This document shows positions 17,812 through 26,696 of a stretch of DNA of 64,000 bases, piece after piece; the stretch's first letter is position 1, and each line of letters begins with the position of its first letter. Location: positions 56,048 through 120,047 of the forward strand of contig NZ_BMKK01000016.1 of assembly GCF_014644295.1 (NCBI RefSeq), written 5' to 3'. Below the pieces are notes generated by a model. The model saw nothing but the letters and a program-made list of their open reading frames with translations, ran no database searches and was not told the origin of the DNA. The stretch is from Emticicia aquatilis. GTDB taxonomy: Bacteria; Bacteroidota; Bacteroidia; Cytophagales; Spirosomataceae. The position numbers were made by a program, and so were the translations under genes.

Positions 17812-19854
17812 TTAAACTTCGCCCCACATTAGTGCTAAAGCCTTAGCTACTTCGGTTGTTGGTAATTGGCAAGTTTTATCGAAACATACATAAATGGTGG
17901 TTTCGCCATTTTTTGCTGTTCGATTTTGTAATAAAGGCAATTTTGATGCGGTTTCAGTTCCTACAAAAACTTTATTGAGCATAAAATCGGCATCAATTTG
18001 CTTTCTGATTTCTTTTAGATTACTGCCAACAATCGCTACTTCGGCCGTTGGGTTGGTGTGTTGCGTTGCTAAACACGCCCATTGTGTTACCCACTGAGGG
18101 TCGGTCAGGACGATGCGTTTCATTTTTGCTAACATTAAATTACTGATTTCGATGAAATCATTTCTACCCAACAACAGCCCTAAGTTATAAAGATTGCTGG
18201 CCATCATTGAGTTTGAGGCAGGAATCACATTATCAAAAATTTCTTTTTTTCGAGCAATCAATTCTTCGCCTTGACTATCAGTGAAGTAGAAAAACTCATC
18301 TTCGGCATCATAGAAATTGGCAATCGTATAGTCGGCCAATAGTTCGGCTTCATCTAACCAAATTTCATCGAAAGTAACTTGATAGAGAGCTGTGTAAGCA
18401 TCAATTACACTGGCGTAATCTTCGAGATAGGCCACGATATTTGCCTTGCCATTTTTATAATTGTGCCAAAGTCCACGCCCTTCCGCCCCATCTTCGGTTG
18501 TGACTTTGATACTCATTTTTTCTTTGATGAACTGAGCATTTTGTAGAGCCAATTCCAAAAACTTTGGCGTATCGAGATAACGATAAGCATCAACTAAACC
18601 TTTGAGCATCAGGCCATTCCACGAACATAAGATTTTATCATCAAGCCCTGGACGGATTCTTTTTGCTCGATAATCAAAAAGTTTTTGCTTGATTTCTTTG
18701 CTCAACGGAAAACCATTTTCCATGAAATCACGCTCTTCGAGATGCACTACATTATTGCCGTGTTCCCAGTTTCCATGTTCCGAAAACTCAAAAGTTTCAC
18801 AGAATGGAGCGGCATCTTCTCCCAGAATGGCTTCAATTTCTGATTTCTTCCAAATATAAAACTTTCCTTCTTCGCCCTCACTATCAGCATCTAAGGCCGA
18901 ATAAAAACCTCCTTCTTGGCTCATCATTTCTCGTTCGAGCCATTCGATGGTTTCAGTTATTTTGGCTTTATAAAATTCGTCGGGTTGACCTTCTGATTTT
19001 GTTAGGGCGTAGGCTTCGGCGTAGAGCGAAACCAATTGTCCGTTATCATAAAGCATTTTCTCAAAGTGCGGCACTTTCCAATCTTCATCGGTTGAGTAGC
19101 GAGTCCAACCGCCACCGATTGTATCGTAAATTCCGCCCAAAGCTACTCTATCGAGTGTGTGAATGAGGTGCTGATACGCACGTTTGTCTTTGGTAATGGT
19201 ATAATATCTGAGCAAAAACTTCCAAATACTCGGCATCGGGAATTTTGGACTGCGATTCATACCTCCTTTCTCGAAATCAAAATCTTTGTGGAGGCGATTA
19301 AAAATCGTGGTGAGTTCTTCTTCCGAAATCTTTAGTCCATCGTCCGAAATATCCATTTGATATTTGTCGCTCTCTTTGCTGTGCATATTTTGTGTGAAAC
19401 CTTCGGCCGATTTTTGCAGTTTCTCACGGTCATTTTTGAAGGCATTGCTGATACTTTCGACCAAATTTGCCCAATTAGGTGCTGGAAAATACGTGCCACC
19501 GTAAAAAGGTTTGGCATCGGGCATCAAAAAAACATTGAGCGGCCAACCGCCACGCAGCCCCATTGCTTGCAGAGCATCCATATAAATTGCATCGACATCG
19601 GGACGTTCTTCACGGTCAACTTTGATGCAGACCAAATGCTTATTCATGATTTCGGCAATCTGTTCGTTCTCGAAAGATTCTCGCTCCATGACGTGGCACC
19701 AATGGCAAGCCGAATAACCAATACTTACCAAAATTGGCTTGTCTTCGGCTTTGGCTTTTTGCAGGGCTTCTTCTCCCCACGGATACCACTCAACGGGATT
19801 ATGGGCGTGTTGAAGTAAATATGGACTTGTTTCGTTGATGAGTTTATTTTGCAT
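17812..19854 (-). CDS. DUF255 thioredoxin-fold / six-hairpin protein (YyaL/SPATA20 family)
   Basis: 680 aa from the ATG at 19854, where the family opening [21 protein letters not shown] begins almost at once; a longer start at 19869 adds five residues. The thioredoxin-like domain (about 1-170) carries [13 protein letters not shown] with the CxxC pair at about 53-56 and GTYFP. The remainder is an alpha/alpha-barrel resembling N-acylglucosamine epimerases ([30 protein letters not shown]). The family is widely conserved, but its reaction has not been established to my knowledge. It starts downstream of no obvious partner; the M28 gene follows after 35 bp. Confidence 0.9.
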   Translation of the reverse strand: MQNKLINETSPYLLQHAHNPVEWYPWGEEALQKAKAEDKPILVSIGYSACHWCHVMERESFENEQIAEIMNKHLVCIKVDREERPDVDAIYMDALQAMGLRGGWPLNVFLMPDAKPFYGGTYFPAPNWANLVESISNAFKNDREKLQKSAEGFTQNMHSKESDKYQMDISDDGLKISEEELTTIFNRLHKDFDFEKGGMNRSPKFPMPSIWKFLLRYYTITKDKRAYQHLIHTLDRVALGGIYDTIGGGWTRYSTDEDWKVPHFEKMLYDNGQLVSLYAEAYALTKSEGQPDEFYKAKITETIEWLEREMMSQEGGFYSALDADSEGEEGKFYIWKKSEIEAILGEDAAPFCETFEFSEHGNWEHGNNVVHLEERDFMENGFPLSKEIKQKLFDYRAKRIRPGLDDKILCSWNGLMLKGLVDAYRYLDTPKFLELALQNAQFIKEKMSIKVTTEDGAEGRGLWHNYKNGKANIVAYLEDYASVIDAYTALYQVTFDEIWLDEAELLADYTIANFYDAEDEFFYFTDSQGEELIARKKEIFDNVIPASNSMMASNLYNLGLLLGRNDFIEISNLMLAKMKRIVLTDPQWVTQWACLATQHTNPTAEVAIVGSNLKEIRKQIDADFMLNKVFVGTETASKLPLLQNRTAKNGETTIYVCFDKTCQLPTTEVAKALALMWGEV

Positions 19855-20040
19855 GAGGGAAATGAGCAAGTGATTATTTCATTACAAATAAACTAAAAAG
19901 GATTGTCTAAATCTCAAAAAACTTCTCTACAAGCTTTCATAAGCCATAAATAGTCATTATTGATACCGCTTAAAATTTTATTGGTATTATTTTTGCGACA
20001 AAATTATGAACAACAACTCAAAAGGCCCATTCAGCTTACT

Positions 20041-21960
20041 ATGAAAAGACTACTAATTGCCTTACTTTTAGCACCTTTTTTTGCATTGGGGCAAGAATTA
20101 ATAATTACCGAAATGAAAACGGTATCATGTTCAGGTTCATATTTTCTAATTCGTTACAGTAGCTCAGTAACTGAATTCAACCCAAATAATAAGTTTTTTA
20201 TCAACTTTATAGATATTAACAATAAAAAGAGAAGTTTCGAACTATCTAATTTCGATTATCAAAGATTACAGTTTGCAGTTCCATCAAATCAGTCATTGCC
20301 AATCGGGAAATATAAATTTTCAATTTCCTCCACAAATCCTGTAATTGAAGGCTCTATTTCTCAAGAAGAATTTGAAATGATAGATGTAAATAGCTATATC
20401 AAAAATCATAAATTAACCTTAGAGAGTTATACAAAAACAGTGGACATTGGAGATTCCATCTCTCTTAGATTTAGCACTAACAATGCAAAATATCCAATTT
20501 CAGTTTTAATTAATGGATTTGACCGAATAACTATACCTGCAACAAACGGTTTTTATGAGCATAAGTTTGTAATTAATTATGCAAATGTATATGAAATTCA
20601 AGTTGCAGATTTAGATGCTAACTGTCGATTGGAAAATATTGATATTAGCGGTAGAGTTGTAATAAAAACAAAAACTCTCGAAAACACAATGATATGGGGA
20701 AACCAATTAGAAGATACAGATACATTAATATGTGTTAATAAAATCATTAATGGATTTTTAAATAAAACTGGAAGTTTCGATGATAGTACAAAAATTACAA
20801 TAAAGTTATTGGATGAAAATTTAGAAAAAAGTTATGATGTAGTTGAAAATTATTATTTTAGTACACCTGACCAATTTAGTTTGGAGATTAAGCAGCAAGC
20901 AGAAATAAAAACTGGAAAATACTATTTTAAGGCATTTTCAGAGAATCCAAAATCTGAAAGTAATTTATTGGGTCCAATTGAGATTCATGCTAAACCTAAA
21001 TTCACACTATCAACAATCCCATACTATGGCAATGTTGATACAATAAAAATTTCAAGAAAGGATAGCTTAATCTTTAAAATTGATATTACTGAACAAGGAC
21101 CATGGAATTTTGTTTTTCAAAATATGATGTTCAGAACAGATAAATCACCATATATAATTTATGAAAAGCCATTCAAACTTCAAAATTTGAATGAAGTTTG
21201 GGACGTTGGCTCTGTAGGAGGAAGTACTGAAACAGGGCAATGTGCAAATATTGAAGGTTTTTCATATCCTGAAACATTTCTAATTAAACTGGAAGAGAAA
21301 GACTCTATAAGTATAAATCCCAACAAAATAGACTTATCTTTAACATCATCATTTACAAAACGAATAGTTGAAAAAGATAGTACAAGTCAATGGATTTTGA
21401 AATTAAAAAATAGCGGAGAAAATGCTACAAACATAAAAGTAGCAATAAATATACCTTATTCCCCCCCATTTGTAATGAGAGAAAGCCAAAAATGTACCAA
21501 CGGCACATTTGAACAGAATATTTGGAATATCCGTTCACTTGCAAAAGGAGATAGTTGTACGCTGTACGTTGATTATAAACCAGTCAATGATGGAGTTTGG
21601 TATGTAGAAGCCGAAGTCATTAGTGCCGACCAAGAAGATGTAGATTCTAAAACAAATAATCAAAATCAAATGGAAGATGACTTTACAAGAAATTGTTTTA
21701 GTATTCCAATTAAATTTGCCAGCGAGCCATTTGGTATGCAGCTAATTGTTGAAGACCCAAATATTGATATAAATGCTTGGTATAAAGATAATGTAAAAAT
21801 TAGCAATACAGGAAACTCACTTCAAGTAACTCAGTTTGGGTCATACAGTTATAGTACTCAAAACTTCATCTGTCCAATTCAAAGTTGTTGTCCATTCATC
21901 ATAGAAAAAGGTAATGACACTAACTGTTGCAAACCATTGGAATATATATTAAAAAATTGA
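20041..21960 (+). CDS. Secreted protein of unknown function with a CARDB-like domain
   Basis: 639 aa from the ATG at 20041, chosen because a clean signal peptide (LLIALLLAPFFALGQ) follows; a longer frame from 19960 adds an unlikely 27 residues. I do not recognise the protein as a whole. The middle has beta-rich repeats, and about residues 450-560 resemble CARDB/DUF11-type surface domains (WILKLKNSGENATNIKVAIN, GDSCTLYVDYKP). The tail is cysteine-rich (CPIQSCCPF, CCKPLEY) and does not resemble a standard T9SS sorting domain. The gene looks AT-richer than its neighbours, which could mean transfer or low expression. Its 5' region has a TATTTTTG -7-like element at 19988-19995. Confidence 0.65.
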   Translation: MKRLLIALLLAPFFALGQELIITEMKTVSCSGSYFLIRYSSSVTEFNPNNKFFINFIDINNKKRSFELSNFDYQRLQFAVPSNQSLPIGKYKFSISSTNPVIEGSISQEEFEMIDVNSYIKNHKLTLESYTKTVDIGDSISLRFSTNNAKYPISVLINGFDRITIPATNGFYEHKFVINYANVYEIQVADLDANCRLENIDISGRVVIKTKTLENTMIWGNQLEDTDTLICVNKIINGFLNKTGSFDDSTKITIKLLDENLEKSYDVVENYYFSTPDQFSLEIKQQAEIKTGKYYFKAFSENPKSESNLLGPIEIHAKPKFTLSTIPYYGNVDTIKISRKDSLIFKIDITEQGPWNFVFQNMMFRTDKSPYIIYEKPFKLQNLNEVWDVGSVGGSTETGQCANIEGFSYPETFLIKLEEKDSISINPNKIDLSLTSSFTKRIVEKDSTSQWILKLKNSGENATNIKVAINIPYSPPFVMRESQKCTNGTFEQNIWNIRSLAKGDSCTLYVDYKPVNDGVWYVEAEVISADQEDVDSKTNNQNQMEDDFTRNCFSIPIKFASEPFGMQLIVEDPNIDINAWYKDNVKISNTGNSLQVTQFGSYSYSTQNFICPIQSCCPFIIEKGNDTNCCKPLEYILKN

Positions 21961-21974
21961 TTATTTTGTATTGA

Positions 21975-22008
21975 AAATAGGTTTACATAAATTTACATAA
22001 ACCTATTT
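21975..22008. terminator. Hairpin between convergent genes
   Basis: AAATAGGTTTA (21975-21985) and TAAACCTATTT (21998-22008) form an 11-bp stem between the stops of two convergent genes. It is AT-rich, so strength is uncertain. Confidence 0.5.
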
Positions 22009-22036
22009 CAGTACGAAACAGAGAGAATAAAATAAC

Positions 22037-23671
22037 TCAATCCACCACAATCTTCTTACTACCACCCAAAACTCTCAAAAAATAAAATCCAGCCGATAAA
22101 CTACTCACATTCAACACTTTGGCATTCTCACCTTGCAATAAAATCACTTTTTCTTGCAGTACTTTTTTGCCATTTACATCAAAAATCTCAACTGGAATTT
22201 GTTGTTCTTTTGTGCTAAAAATTTTGAGTTGAATTTGGTCAGAAACTGGGTTGGGTGAGACTTCAAAATTGGTAATTGTTGGTTCGCTTCCGAGCAAGGT
22301 CATATCAAACTTACATAAAAAAACCTCGTAGCCCTTCAAGGTGATATTTTGGCGGTAGTTTTTGTAGGCTACTTCTATCGTCACAACTTCGTTTTCATCT
22401 TTGGCGTAAGGGTTATGGGCGGCAACCAGCAATTCATTGCCTTTGGCAACGGCTCGCCAAATTGGTTTTCGGGTATCTACATAATCACGGGCGGTTGTCT
22501 GAATCACCAACTCATAATTACCCGTAAACATCTCTTTATACTGCGAAAGTCGGTATAAACCATTGATAAAATACTCGTACGTGGCATAGTTTTCATTATT
22601 GCTAAAAGTACCAGGGTCGTCCCAAAGCCACAAACCTTTTGCTCCCGAAAAAAATGGAAAAATCGCAGTCGCCTCAGCCATAAATGGACGAATAAACTTC
22701 TTAACAAACTGCGTTGTATAACTAAATCGAAGCCAAACAAATGGAATAATTGGTTTGTTCGTCCAAGCACGGTTTACTTCAATTTGAAATAGAAGATAGG
22801 CTAAATAATCAGGTGCAAGCGGACTCGGAAAATCGTAATAATAATAAGCAGCTGGACTATAAAAATCTTGATTATCGTAGGCAGTTCCTCCAAGAGCATT
22901 CTTAGAAAAATCATAATTGATATAATTCAGCAACGAAACATCAGAAGTCCATTTTTGCCAAGAATTTCCTGCAATGTTAATGTAAGTATTCAAAACCGGA
23001 GCATCGGAATAACCGCCAATTTTAGTATTTGTCGTTGCATATCTCTTGGTTTCGGCAAATGCCTGACCGTATAATGCTTGAATATCTTTTTTATATTGAC
23101 TAATAAAAGATTGATTATCAAGACTTCTAAAAGCAACTGGTGTTGTTGGGTGATTTTTTAGATTCAGAATCGAATCATTCGACTTTATTTGAAGTTCAAT
23201 ATCAGGCACAAACAAATCAATATCGGCGATGCCAGTTCCTCTCGAACTCGAAAAGGCATTTGCGAAATCTGACATATCGTTTCGCCACTTATTTTTGTAC
23301 AATTCTATATTATTTCCCCACGGGCTTTTGATGGTTTCCCACGGCTGATTGGCCGATGGATAACCCGTTCCATACCAAACCGCCGCTCGCTGATTTCTTG
23401 GTATATCGGTATCATTACCATCAGAAGTAGCTAAATGACTAAAGCCATGTTTAAGAGGTTGTTTCTGAGAATCGCCAAAGCGTGGGCCACCGTAAACAAC
23501 TGAAAAAGGCAAGCTAAATTCAGGAAATTTCTGCCATTCAATCGTGCGATTTTGGGTAGTTGGGGTCAATAAAAACGAACTCGGCTGACAAGAATTTTGG
23601 GCAAAAACTTCTGATTCAAAACCAAATAAAAAAAGCAGCCCGAAAACGTATTTATTGTATGTTAGTTTCAT
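22037..23671 (-). CDS. Secreted protein with T9SS type A sorting domain, catalytic part unrecognised
   Basis: 544 aa. The signal peptide ends near VFAQ (about 25). The C-terminal 80 residues form a classical type IX sorting domain: FEVSPNPVSDQIQLKI, VEIFDVNGKKVLQ, LSAGFYFLRVLGG and a final basic VVD. The N-terminal 450 residues have segments such as WLWDDPGTF and PFVWLRF, reminiscent of a TIM-barrel glycoside hydrolase or carbohydrate-processing protein, but I cannot name the family. The protein is probably exported across the outer membrane and released or attached at the surface. Confidence 0.78.
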   Translation of the reverse strand: MKLTYNKYVFGLLFLFGFESEVFAQNSCQPSSFLLTPTTQNRTIEWQKFPEFSLPFSVVYGGPRFGDSQKQPLKHGFSHLATSDGNDTDIPRNQRAAVWYGTGYPSANQPWETIKSPWGNNIELYKNKWRNDMSDFANAFSSSRGTGIADIDLFVPDIELQIKSNDSILNLKNHPTTPVAFRSLDNQSFISQYKKDIQALYGQAFAETKRYATTNTKIGGYSDAPVLNTYINIAGNSWQKWTSDVSLLNYINYDFSKNALGGTAYDNQDFYSPAAYYYYDFPSPLAPDYLAYLLFQIEVNRAWTNKPIIPFVWLRFSYTTQFVKKFIRPFMAEATAIFPFFSGAKGLWLWDDPGTFSNNENYATYEYFINGLYRLSQYKEMFTGNYELVIQTTARDYVDTRKPIWRAVAKGNELLVAAHNPYAKDENEVVTIEVAYKNYRQNITLKGYEVFLCKFDMTLLGSEPTITNFEVSPNPVSDQIQLKIFSTKEQQIPVEIFDVNGKKVLQEKVILLQGENAKVLNVSSLSAGFYFLRVLGGSKKIVVD

Positions 23672-23700
23672 GATTTTGGGAAATAGTATAACATGTTCTA

Positions 23701-24411
23701 TTACCTTTCTGTGGACTCATTGACTATTGACTTTGGACTACTTACTTTGAGTTGGTCAATCACATAACGGATTGAACTATAAGAATTTAATAAAGCGGTT
23801 TGCACCTCTTTTTCGGTCATCCACTCTAATTTTTCAATACCCTCTTCAGTTTGTGGCTGCATCTTCGACTCGTCGATGCAATTCATTCTGTACCATTTCG
23901 TCCGCTTCAAAATCTTGCGAGTCCCCATTGTATAGGTGTGCCACGTTGTGCAGAGTTTTCCGCTCAATTTTACTTTTATGCCGCACTCCTCCTCTACTTC
24001 ACGCACAGCGGTTTGTTTTGCTTTTTCGTTATCGTCTCTTTTCCCTTTGGGCAAATCCCATTTCCCGAGTCGATACATCATTAAAATCTTTTGTTCTTCA
24101 TTGAAAACAACCCCGCCTGCCGCTCTTACTACTTTATAAAAATTCTTTATCTGTGTTTCGATAGCATCTTTATTTTCAACAACTAAGGTAACTGATTGAT
24201 AAACAATATCTTTCGATTGCTGAATTAATTTAAAAAACTTATCAACTGTGGCTTCGGTAGCATTCAAAATTATGACATGACCTTGAAGTTTTTTCGGACT
24301 CAAAGTTTCCAAACGAGCATCAATCATTGTATCAAAATCATTCCCGTGCAGATGCTTAAATTTTTTAGCACTTATTATCCTAACTAATTTGTCGTCAATA
24401 AAAATAACCAT
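23701..24411 (-). CDS. NUDIX hydrolase
   Basis: 236 aa from the ATG at 24411 (the longer frame starts with TTG at 24444). The Nudix box is present as GKRDDNEKAKQTAVREVEEECGI (about residues 140-162, G...REVEEE), within the C-terminal half; VRAAGGVVFNEEQKILMMYRLGKWDLPKG precedes it. The first 110 residues form an extra alpha/beta domain of unknown role. The box hydrolyses a nucleoside diphosphate linked to X; the substrate cannot be read from sequence. The last 12 or so codons are made of a dispersed repeat also found at 40423, so the C-terminal tail is probably not ancestral. Confidence 0.86.
   Translation of the reverse strand: MVIFIDDKLVRIISAKKFKHLHGNDFDTMIDARLETLSPKKLQGHVIILNATEATVDKFFKLIQQSKDIVYQSVTLVVENKDAIETQIKNFYKVVRAAGGVVFNEEQKILMMYRLGKWDLPKGKRDDNEKAKQTAVREVEEECGIKVKLSGKLCTTWHTYTMGTRKILKRTKWYRMNCIDESKMQPQTEEGIEKLEWMTEKEVQTALLNSYSSIRYVIDQLKVSSPKSIVNESTER
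23726..23744. repeat. Dispersed ATTGACTNTGGACT repeat, copy 1
   Basis: ATTGACTTTGGACTACTTA at 23726-23744 matches 17 of 19 bases at 40423-40441. This copy lies in the 3' end of the NUDIX coding sequence, with GTGGACT at 23711 also related. Confidence 0.55.
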
Positions 24412-24581
24412 GAGGTTTTCAGAAAAAGATTGATTAAGGGGCAAAGTTCGGAATTTTTTCGGAAGTAATTAGAGAGATAAAAAAATTATAATAATGTTTT
24501 TGCATAAATTCTGATTAAAATATTTTATTTTGCATCTTAATAATCATCCAAACCCCAGTAATTGAGGGTTTAAAACTTTAA

Positions 24582-25865
24582 ATGGAAATTTTAATAATCC
24601 TTTTTTTAGTAATTCTTAATGGTATTTTCTCCATGTCGGAGATTGCCCTAATCTCCTCCCGAAAAACTAAACTTGAAATAGCCAGCAAAAACGGTGACCG
24701 CCGAGCAGCAGCCGCTCTCGAACTCGCAAACTCTCCTAATCGCTTTCTTTCAACCGTTCAAATCGGCATCACACTCATCAGTATCTTAACGGGTATCTTT
24801 TCGGGTGACACTCTCACAATTGGTATTCAAAATTTTCTAACTGGTCTTGGCCTTGAGTTAAAATACGCCGATAATATTGCAGTCGGTTTGGTAGTATTAA
24901 TCATCGGTTTCATTCAATTAGTTTTGGGCGAGTTGGTACCAAAACGCATCGGAATGTCAAACCCCGAAGCAATTGCGAAGGTGATGGTAGCTCCGATGAA
25001 TATTCTATCAAAAGTAACTTCACCTTTCATTTGGCTCTTAACTCAGTGTAGTGATTTGATAATCAAGATTTTAGGCATAGAAATCTCAGATAGTTCAGTT
25101 ACGGAAGAAGAAATCAAGTCGATGATTCAAGAAGGTACAACTGGCGGAGCAATTGATGAAATCGAACAAGAAATAGTACAAAATGTATTTCATTTGGGAG
25201 ATAGAAAAATCACGTCATTGATGACTAACAGAAGTGATTTGACTTATCTTGATTTAGAAGACTCGGTACAAGAAAATATTGAGAAAATCATCGAAACCAA
25301 ACATTCGGTTTACCCGATTTGTAAAGATGGTATTGATAATATCACGGGGCTTTTATACATCAAAGATTTACTTGGCAAAGATTTAGCCACTGAATTAGAA
25401 CACCTCGATGACCTTGGCAAAGAACCATTATTTATTCCAGAAAACAACCAAGCTTATCAAGCACTCGAGAAATTCCGTGAAGAACGTATCCACATGGGTA
25501 TTATATTAGACGAATACGGAAGTGTAATGGGAATTATTACCCTCAATGATATTTTAGATGCGTTGGTAGGCGATATTTCGATGGATGATGAATTTGAATA
25601 TGAAGTAGTTGAGCGTGAAGATGGTAGTTTCTTGGTTGATGCTTCACTCCCATTCGATGATTTCTTGAATCAATTTGAAGTCGTAATCAATAATCGCAAA
25701 GAATACACAGGTTTTGATACATTGGGTGGCTTTGCTCTACATATCTTACAGGAAATTCCTGACACAGGCGATAAGTTTGAATGGGAAGACTACGAATTTG
25801 AAATTGTCGATATGGATAAAAACCGTATTGATAAGATTTTATTGAAGAAAAAAGAAAACCCCTAA
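24582..25865 (+). CDS. CNNM/CorC (HlyC) family membrane protein with CBS domains
   Basis: 427 aa. An N-terminal DUF21 transmembrane domain (about 1-180) opens with EILIILFLVILNGIFSMSEI and includes ISILTGIFSGDTL and LGELVPKRIGMSNPE. Two CBS domains follow (about 205-330; VYPICKDGIDNITGLLYIKDLL and GIILDEYGSVMGIITLNDIL), then a CorC_HlyC domain (about 345-425; DGSFLVDASLPFDDF, YTGFDTLGGF). This is the complete architecture of the family, linked to magnesium or cobalt efflux rather than haemolysis. It is followed by palindromic elements and pyrE. Confidence 0.93.
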   Translation: MEILIILFLVILNGIFSMSEIALISSRKTKLEIASKNGDRRAAAALELANSPNRFLSTVQIGITLISILTGIFSGDTLTIGIQNFLTGLGLELKYADNIAVGLVVLIIGFIQLVLGELVPKRIGMSNPEAIAKVMVAPMNILSKVTSPFIWLLTQCSDLIIKILGIEISDSSVTEEEIKSMIQEGTTGGAIDEIEQEIVQNVFHLGDRKITSLMTNRSDLTYLDLEDSVQENIEKIIETKHSVYPICKDGIDNITGLLYIKDLLGKDLATELEHLDDLGKEPLFIPENNQAYQALEKFREERIHMGIILDEYGSVMGIITLNDILDALVGDISMDDEFEYEVVEREDGSFLVDASLPFDDFLNQFEVVINNRKEYTGFDTLGGFALHILQEIPDTGDKFEWEDYEFEIVDMDKNRIDKILLKKKENP

Positions 25866-25877
25866 CCCCTAAAGGGG
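25866..25877. repeat. CCCCTAAAGGGG palindromic element, copy 2
   Basis: CCCCTAAAGGGG at 25866-25877, right after the CorC-family stop codon. Together with copy 3 it forms an inverted pair in the gap before pyrE. Confidence 0.6.
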
Positions 25878-25956
25878 AACTAAAACATATTCTTGTGAGT
25901 ATGGAAGTTTAATTCCTCTTTAAATTGCCTCTGTTAGGATTACTTATATTTTAGCT

Positions 25957-25968
25957 CCCCTTCAGGGG
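25957..25968. repeat. CCCCTTCAGGGG palindromic element, copy 3
   Basis: CCCCTTCAGGGG at 25957-25968, followed by a G-rich run (GCGGGGGGGC) ending 10 bp before the pyrE ATG. Its reverse complement reads like the copy upstream of trxB. Confidence 0.6.
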
Positions 25969-25987
25969 CGGGGGGGCGTTGATATTC

Positions 25988-26617
25988 ATGACCGTATCTC
26001 AAAAAATTGCTTCTTTATTATTAGAAACAAAAGCAGTAAAGTTAAGTCCAACACAACCATTTAAGTGGAGTTCGGGTTGGAATTCGCCAATCTATTGTGA
26101 TAATCGTGTAACCCTTTCGTTTGCCGAAGGACGTACTTTTATCAAGAAATCATTGGCCAAAGCTATTAAAAAACACTTTCCAGATGCCGAACTTGTGGCT
26201 GGTGTTGCTACGGCGGGTATTCCGCAAGGAGCATTAGTTGCCGATGCGTTGGGTTTGCCATTTGCTTATGTACGTCCGAAACCAAAAGAGCATGGCATGG
26301 GAAATCAGATTGAAGGACGCATCGAAAAAGGCCAAAAAGTGGTTGTTATCGAAGATTTGATTTCAACAGGAGGAAGTTCGCTAAAAGCCGTTGACGCTCT
26401 TCGTGAGGCAGGAATTGAGGTTGTGGGAATGGTGGCAATTTTCACTTATGGTTTTAAAATTGCTGATAAAAACTTTGCCGATAAAGGTGTAAAATTGGTT
26501 ACTTTGAGTCATTATAATGCTCTTATCGACCAAGCGATTACTCAAAATTATATCTCAGCTGACTCATTAGAATCATTGAAAAAATGGAGACGCAATCCTG
26601 AGAAATGGGGCGTTTGA
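25988..26617 (+). CDS. pyrE: Orotate phosphoribosyltransferase
   Basis: 209 aa from the ATG at 25988; a longer TTG-initiated reading at 25979 is unlikely. PyrE joins orotate and PRPP to give OMP in pyrimidine synthesis. The orotate-binding segment FKWSSGWNSPIYCDNR lies near residues 20-35. GVATAGIPQGALVAD and FAYVRPKPKEHGMGNQIEG follow, and the PRPP loop VVVIEDLISTGGSSLKA is at about 117-133. Length is normal. It is isolated from other pyr genes here, as is usual in this phylum. Confidence 0.96.
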   Translation: MTVSQKIASLLLETKAVKLSPTQPFKWSSGWNSPIYCDNRVTLSFAEGRTFIKKSLAKAIKKHFPDAELVAGVATAGIPQGALVADALGLPFAYVRPKPKEHGMGNQIEGRIEKGQKVVVIEDLISTGGSSLKAVDALREAGIEVVGMVAIFTYGFKIADKNFADKGVKLVTLSHYNALIDQAITQNYISADSLESLKKWRRNPEKWGV

Positions 26618-26638
26618 TTTTTGAAACCATATTCACTA

Positions 26639-26674
26639 AAAAAGGTTTGATGTTTTGAAGCATCAAACCTTTTT
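26639..26674. terminator. Bidirectional intrinsic terminator
   Basis: AAAAAGGTTTGATG (26639-26652) and CATCAAACCTTTTT (26661-26674) form a 14-bp stem with A and T runs on both sides, between pyrE and the convergent giant secreted gene. Confidence 0.88.
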
Positions 26675-26696
26675 ATTTTGCCCAAAATACTGACTA

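Noticed and set aside
19357..19818. 153-codon plus-strand frame inside the DUF255 gene
   Set aside because: The opposite strand encodes conserved CxxC and barrel motifs; this frame shows no features of its own.
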